A stretch of 64,000 nucleotides of DNA from Brenneria sp. hezel4-2-4 (GTDB lineage: Bacteria; Pseudomonadota; Gammaproteobacteria; Enterobacterales; Enterobacteriaceae): NCBI RefSeq assembly GCF_013155275.1, contig NZ_JABJXS010000006.1, forward strand, positions 62,001-126,000, given 5' to 3'. The notes beneath the pieces are model-generated. The model was not told the DNA's origin, did no database searches, and worked only from the letters and a program-made list of their open reading frames with translations. How positions within the stretch are numbered: the stretch's first letter is position 1; each line of letters opens with the position of its first letter. This document shows, one piece after another, positions 61,032-64,000 of the stretch. A program made the position numbers and the translations under genes.

Positions 61032-61901
61032 TTATTTCAATTGATTGGCGCTTTTCAGCAATTCATAGGCGGCCTGAATATCCTGCGCTTTTCGCTTAGC
61101 CATTTCCATCATTCTGGGCGATAACCCTTTCGCCACCAGCTTATCCGGATGATGCTCGCTCATTAGCTTGCGGTAGGCGCGCTTAATCGTCGCCGCATCG
61201 TCGTTGTGACGCACTCCCAGCGTACGGCGGGCGCTTTCCAGCGTCGGCCCGCGCGGCGGCGCAGACTGCCGTTGACCGCCGTAAGAATGGCCGTTGGACG
61301 ACTGACCGCGGCGCTGATAGGACTTCCCGCCCTGTTTGGATCCACCGTGCCCCGACTGATAAGAGGTATTTTCTATATTGCGCAGAAAAAACTCGAACTG
61401 CTCGCGGGTTACGCCCAGTTCGTCGGCGATAACATAAAGCAACCGCCTTTCGTTCGGATGCAGCACGCCATCAACAAACGCCACCTGAAGTTGAATTTCC
61501 AGAAACATCTTAATTAAATCAAAACGTCCGAAGCAGGCGTCGCGCAGTTTTCGCAATTTGATACGCAAGGGGAAATGGCTGGCTTTGCCTTCACGAAACG
61601 CCTGTTGCGCCGCCGTTCGCGCCTCGCCAAACAGTTCAAGGCGATCCATCATTCTGGTCGCAATCTGGATATCCGCTTCCGTTACCCGCCCTTTGGATTT
61701 GGTCAGGTGCCCCATCGCCTGAAAGGTGGTCAGGAAAAACAGCGACTGGCGGGTGGATTGGGCTGAAAAAAAGCTGCGGCGACGCGATGCTCTGGCCCTG
61801 TCAATCAAGTGCCCCATCAGCAGTCCCATGATCATTCCCCAGATGCCGCCGCTGGACATAATTCCCAGCACAAGCCCCAGCAACTTTCCCCAATACCGCA
61901 T
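61032..61901 (-). CDS. djlA: Membrane-anchored DnaK co-chaperone DjlA
   Basis: Type III J-domain protein, 289 residues (E. coli 271). One glycine-rich membrane helix lies at about 5-30 ([20 protein letters not shown]), then a TerB-like domain (about 55-190), a Gly/Gln/Ser-rich linker ([20 protein letters not shown] region, longer than in E. coli and the reason for the greater length), and a C-terminal J domain with the HPD motif near 251-253. Divergent from lptD and convergent with rluA. Confidence 0.96.
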   Translation of the reverse strand: MRYWGKLLGLVLGIMSSGGIWGMIMGLLMGHLIDRARASRRRSFFSAQSTRQSLFFLTTFQAMGHLTKSKGRVTEADIQIATRMMDRLELFGEARTAAQQAFREGKASHFPLRIKLRKLRDACFGRFDLIKMFLEIQLQVAFVDGVLHPNERRLLYVIADELGVTREQFEFFLRNIENTSYQSGHGGSKQGGKSYQRRGQSSNGHSYGGQRQSAPPRGPTLESARRTLGVRHNDDAATIKRAYRKLMSEHHPDKLVAKGLSPRMMEMAKRKAQDIQAAYELLKSANQLK

Positions 61902-62088
61902 ATACTCCTCAAATCCTCATGCCGTCGGCTAAAAATTGCTTTATCATACCCGTCATTTATCTTTGCACCTAACGGCAGCGCGTATAAAAACAGCGGGGAT
62001 TAAACACTGGCGCAACGCTGACGAGTGATATAGTCTCTGACCGTTTGTCGGCATGATGCCTCTGATGACGGAACACCTGATACCGCGT

Positions 62089-64000
62089 ATGAAAAAAAGT
62101 TTCCCAACCCTGCTGGCCACCCTGATTTGGTCGGCGCTATACAGTCAGCAATCGCTGGCCGATCTCGCCGAACAGTGCATGCTGGGTGTACCTACGTACA
62201 ACAGGCCGCTGGTGACAGGCGATCCCGATCAATTGCCGGTACATATTCAGGCCGACAAGAGCGAAGCCAGCTATCCTGACAGCGCCCGATTCACCGGCAA
62301 CGTTAATATCGAGCAAGGCAATAGCGTGCTGACCGCCGAGCAGGTGGAGCTTAACCAGATTGAATCCGCCACTCAGGGCGCGCCCACACGAACGATTACC
62401 GCCACAGGCAATGTGCATTACGATGATAATCAGGTCATTCTGAAAGGCCCGAAAGCCTGGTCGAACCTCAACACCAAAGATACCGACGTGTATCAAGGCG
62501 ACTATCAGATGGTTGGTCGCCAGGGGCGCGGCGCAGCCGACAAAATGAAAATGCGCGACGGTAATCGCTACACCATTTTGGAAAACGGCACCTTTACCTC
62601 CTGCCTGCCGGGAGATAATAGCTGGAGCGTCGTCGGTTCGGAAGTCATTCAAGACCGCGAAGAGCAGGTCGCTGAAATCTGGAACGCACGTTTCAAGATC
62701 GGCAACGTCCCCGTTTTCTACAGCCCTTACCTGCAATTGCCCATTGGCGACAAGCGACGTTCAGGCTTCCTGATCCCCAATGCCAAATACAGCAGCAGCA
62801 ACGGTTTTGAGTTACTCACGCCATACTACTGGAATATCGCGCCGAATTTTGACGCCACCATCACGCCGCATTTGCAAACCCAACGCGGCGTGCAGTGGCA
62901 AAACGAATTCCGTTATCTGACCACGCCCGGCACCGGCACGATCCAGCTCGACTGGCTCCCCAGCGACAGCCAATACGCCAAAGACGTACCGCAGGATGAT
63001 AACAATACCCGGTGGTTATTCTACTGGGGACACAGCGGCGTGATGGATCAAGTCTGGCGCTTCAACGCCGACTACACCAAAGTCAGTGATTCACGCTATT
63101 TCACCGATTTGGACTCGGAATACGGTTCAACCACCGATGGTTACGTCACCCAAAAATTCAGCGTGGGTTATGCAAACCAAAACTGGAATACCACGCTGTC
63201 CACCAAACAATTCCAGGTATTCTCCACCGCCAACAGCCGGGATGTCTACCGTGCGGAACCTCAGCTCGATATCAACTATTATCAGAACGATATCGGCCCG
63301 CTGGATATGCATCTTTATGGTCAGGCGGTAAAATTCACCAACGTTAACGAAAATCGGCCGGAAGCCACGCGTCTGCATATCGAACCGGCATTGAGTCTGC
63401 CGCTGTCCAACCGCTGGGGCAGCCTGAACAGCGAAGCCAAGCTGCTGGCGACGCATTATCAACAGGGAAATCTCGATCGCTACCGCGCAGACCCGACGGT
63501 CAGCGACAGCTCGAAGAATAATCTGAAAGACTCGGTAAACCGGGTCATGCCGCAATACAAGATCGACGGAAAAATGGTGTTCGAGCGCGAGATGGACTGG
63601 TCGCAAGGGTATACCCAAACGCTGGAGCCGCGCGCGCAGTACCTGTATGTGCCTTATCGCAACCAAAGCAGCATCCATACTTACGATTCAACGCTGTTGC
63701 AGGCCGACTACTCCGGGCTATTCCGCGACCGCAGCTATGGCGGGCTGGATCGCATTGCTTCCGCCAACCAACTGGCGACAGGGGTAACGTCGCGTATTTA
63801 TGATGACGCGCTGGTTGAACGTTTTAATGCCTCTGTAGGTCAAATCTATTACTTTGATCGTCCGCGCACCGGCGATAGCAATATGTTGCTCGATCAAAGC
63901 GATGATAACGGCAGCATGGTATGGGCCGGCGACACCTACTTGAAGGTCGACGACAACTGGGGCGTGCGCGGAGGATTGCAGTACGATGCCCGTCTCAACG
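62089..64000 (+). CDS. lptD: LPS-assembly protein LptD, C-terminus cut by window edge
   Basis: Outer-membrane beta-barrel that inserts lipopolysaccharide with LptE; essential. From ATG 62089 the frame reads [20 protein letters not shown] with a signal peptide cut near [13 protein letters not shown], then the OstA jellyroll domain ([29 protein letters not shown]) and the start of the barrel ([40 protein letters not shown]). The first disulfide cysteine (in EQCMLG) and one in TSCLPG are present. The window holds 637 complete codons of about 780-800, so the C-terminal barrel strands and the second cysteine pair lie off the edge. Confidence 0.97.
   Translation, partial: MKKSFPTLLATLIWSALYSQQSLADLAEQCMLGVPTYNRPLVTGDPDQLPVHIQADKSEASYPDSARFTGNVNIEQGNSVLTAEQVELNQIESATQGAPTRTITATGNVHYDDNQVILKGPKAWSNLNTKDTDVYQGDYQMVGRQGRGAADKMKMRDGNRYTILENGTFTSCLPGDNSWSVVGSEVIQDREEQVAEIWNARFKIGNVPVFYSPYLQLPIGDKRRSGFLIPNAKYSSSNGFELLTPYYWNIAPNFDATITPHLQTQRGVQWQNEFRYLTTPGTGTIQLDWLPSDSQYAKDVPQDDNNTRWLFYWGHSGVMDQVWRFNADYTKVSDSRYFTDLDSEYGSTTDGYVTQKFSVGYANQNWNTTLSTKQFQVFSTANSRDVYRAEPQLDINYYQNDIGPLDMHLYGQAVKFTNVNENRPEATRLHIEPALSLPLSNRWGSLNSEAKLLATHYQQGNLDRYRADPTVSDSSKNNLKDSVNRVMPQYKIDGKMVFEREMDWSQGYTQTLEPRAQYLYVPYRNQSSIHTYDSTLLQADYSGLFRDRSYGGLDRIASANQLATGVTSRIYDDALVERFNASVGQIYYFDRPRTGDSNMLLDQSDDNGSMVWAGDTYLKVDDNWGVRGGLQYDARLN

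Overview
The window is chromosomal DNA of a plant-associated enterobacterium. Gene order and protein sequences match the Escherichia coli region from lptD-djlA-rluA-rapA-polB through thiBPQ-sgrR, leuABCD, ilvIH and cra to the dcw (mra) cell-wall cluster. The lineage-specific content (alaE beside mraZ, sor remnants, livJHMGF and adhE at this locus) suggests Pectobacteriaceae (Brenneria/Dickeya/Lonsdalea-like). The genus is inference; no 16S rRNA or tRNA gene is present.

Layout. 1-13.3 kb: dcw cluster on the minus strand (mraZ, rsmH, ftsL, ftsI, murE, murF, mraY, murD, ftsW, murG, murC, ddlB cut by the window edge), making peptidoglycan precursors and the division machinery, read from one promoter with TGTGGGA MraZ boxes. 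13.3-16.4 kb: accessory patch with alaE and a two-gene unit of a divergent peptide-deformylase homologue plus a DUF2075/Schlafen-type P-loop helicase. 16.4-27.1 kb: cra, ilvIH, a long-chain acyl-CoA synthetase at the locus where E. coli has leuO, then leuL-leuABCD with a complete leucine attenuator. 27.2-30.8 kb: decayed L-sorbose operon: sorC intact behind three perfect dyad operators, sorD and sorE fused out of frame by a deletion that removed the transport genes, then a shikimate-dehydrogenase-like gene. 30.9-36.4 kb: SgrS/SgrT sugar-phosphate stress RNA, sgrR, and a TPP riboswitch with thiBPQ.

Between thiQ and polB (36.4-54.7 kb), where E. coli has only yabI and araC-araBAD, lie adhE, ivbL-ilvBN with a valine-rich attenuator, a Tat-exported alginate-lyase-like/FnIII/LamG protein, an AT-rich type VI secretion cargo module (orphan Hcp, putative peptidoglycan-targeting effector, YjeO-family membrane protein as probable immunity), dedA (yabI), livJHMGF behind an excellent sigma-54 promoter match, and a diguanylate cyclase. 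A short scar at 44.8 kb fuses a copy of the dedA 3' end to a copy of the ilvN 3' end and separates two cargo modules. It marks the ilvN-dedA interval as a recombination site. 54.7-64 kb: polB, rapA, rluA, djlA and lptD (cut by the right edge).

Functional themes: envelope and division synthesis; branched-chain amino acid synthesis (two acetohydroxyacid synthases, both attenuator leaders visible) and uptake; carbon-flux control (Cra, SgrRST); and accessory interbacterial-competition, possible defence and polysaccharide functions at two insertion zones.
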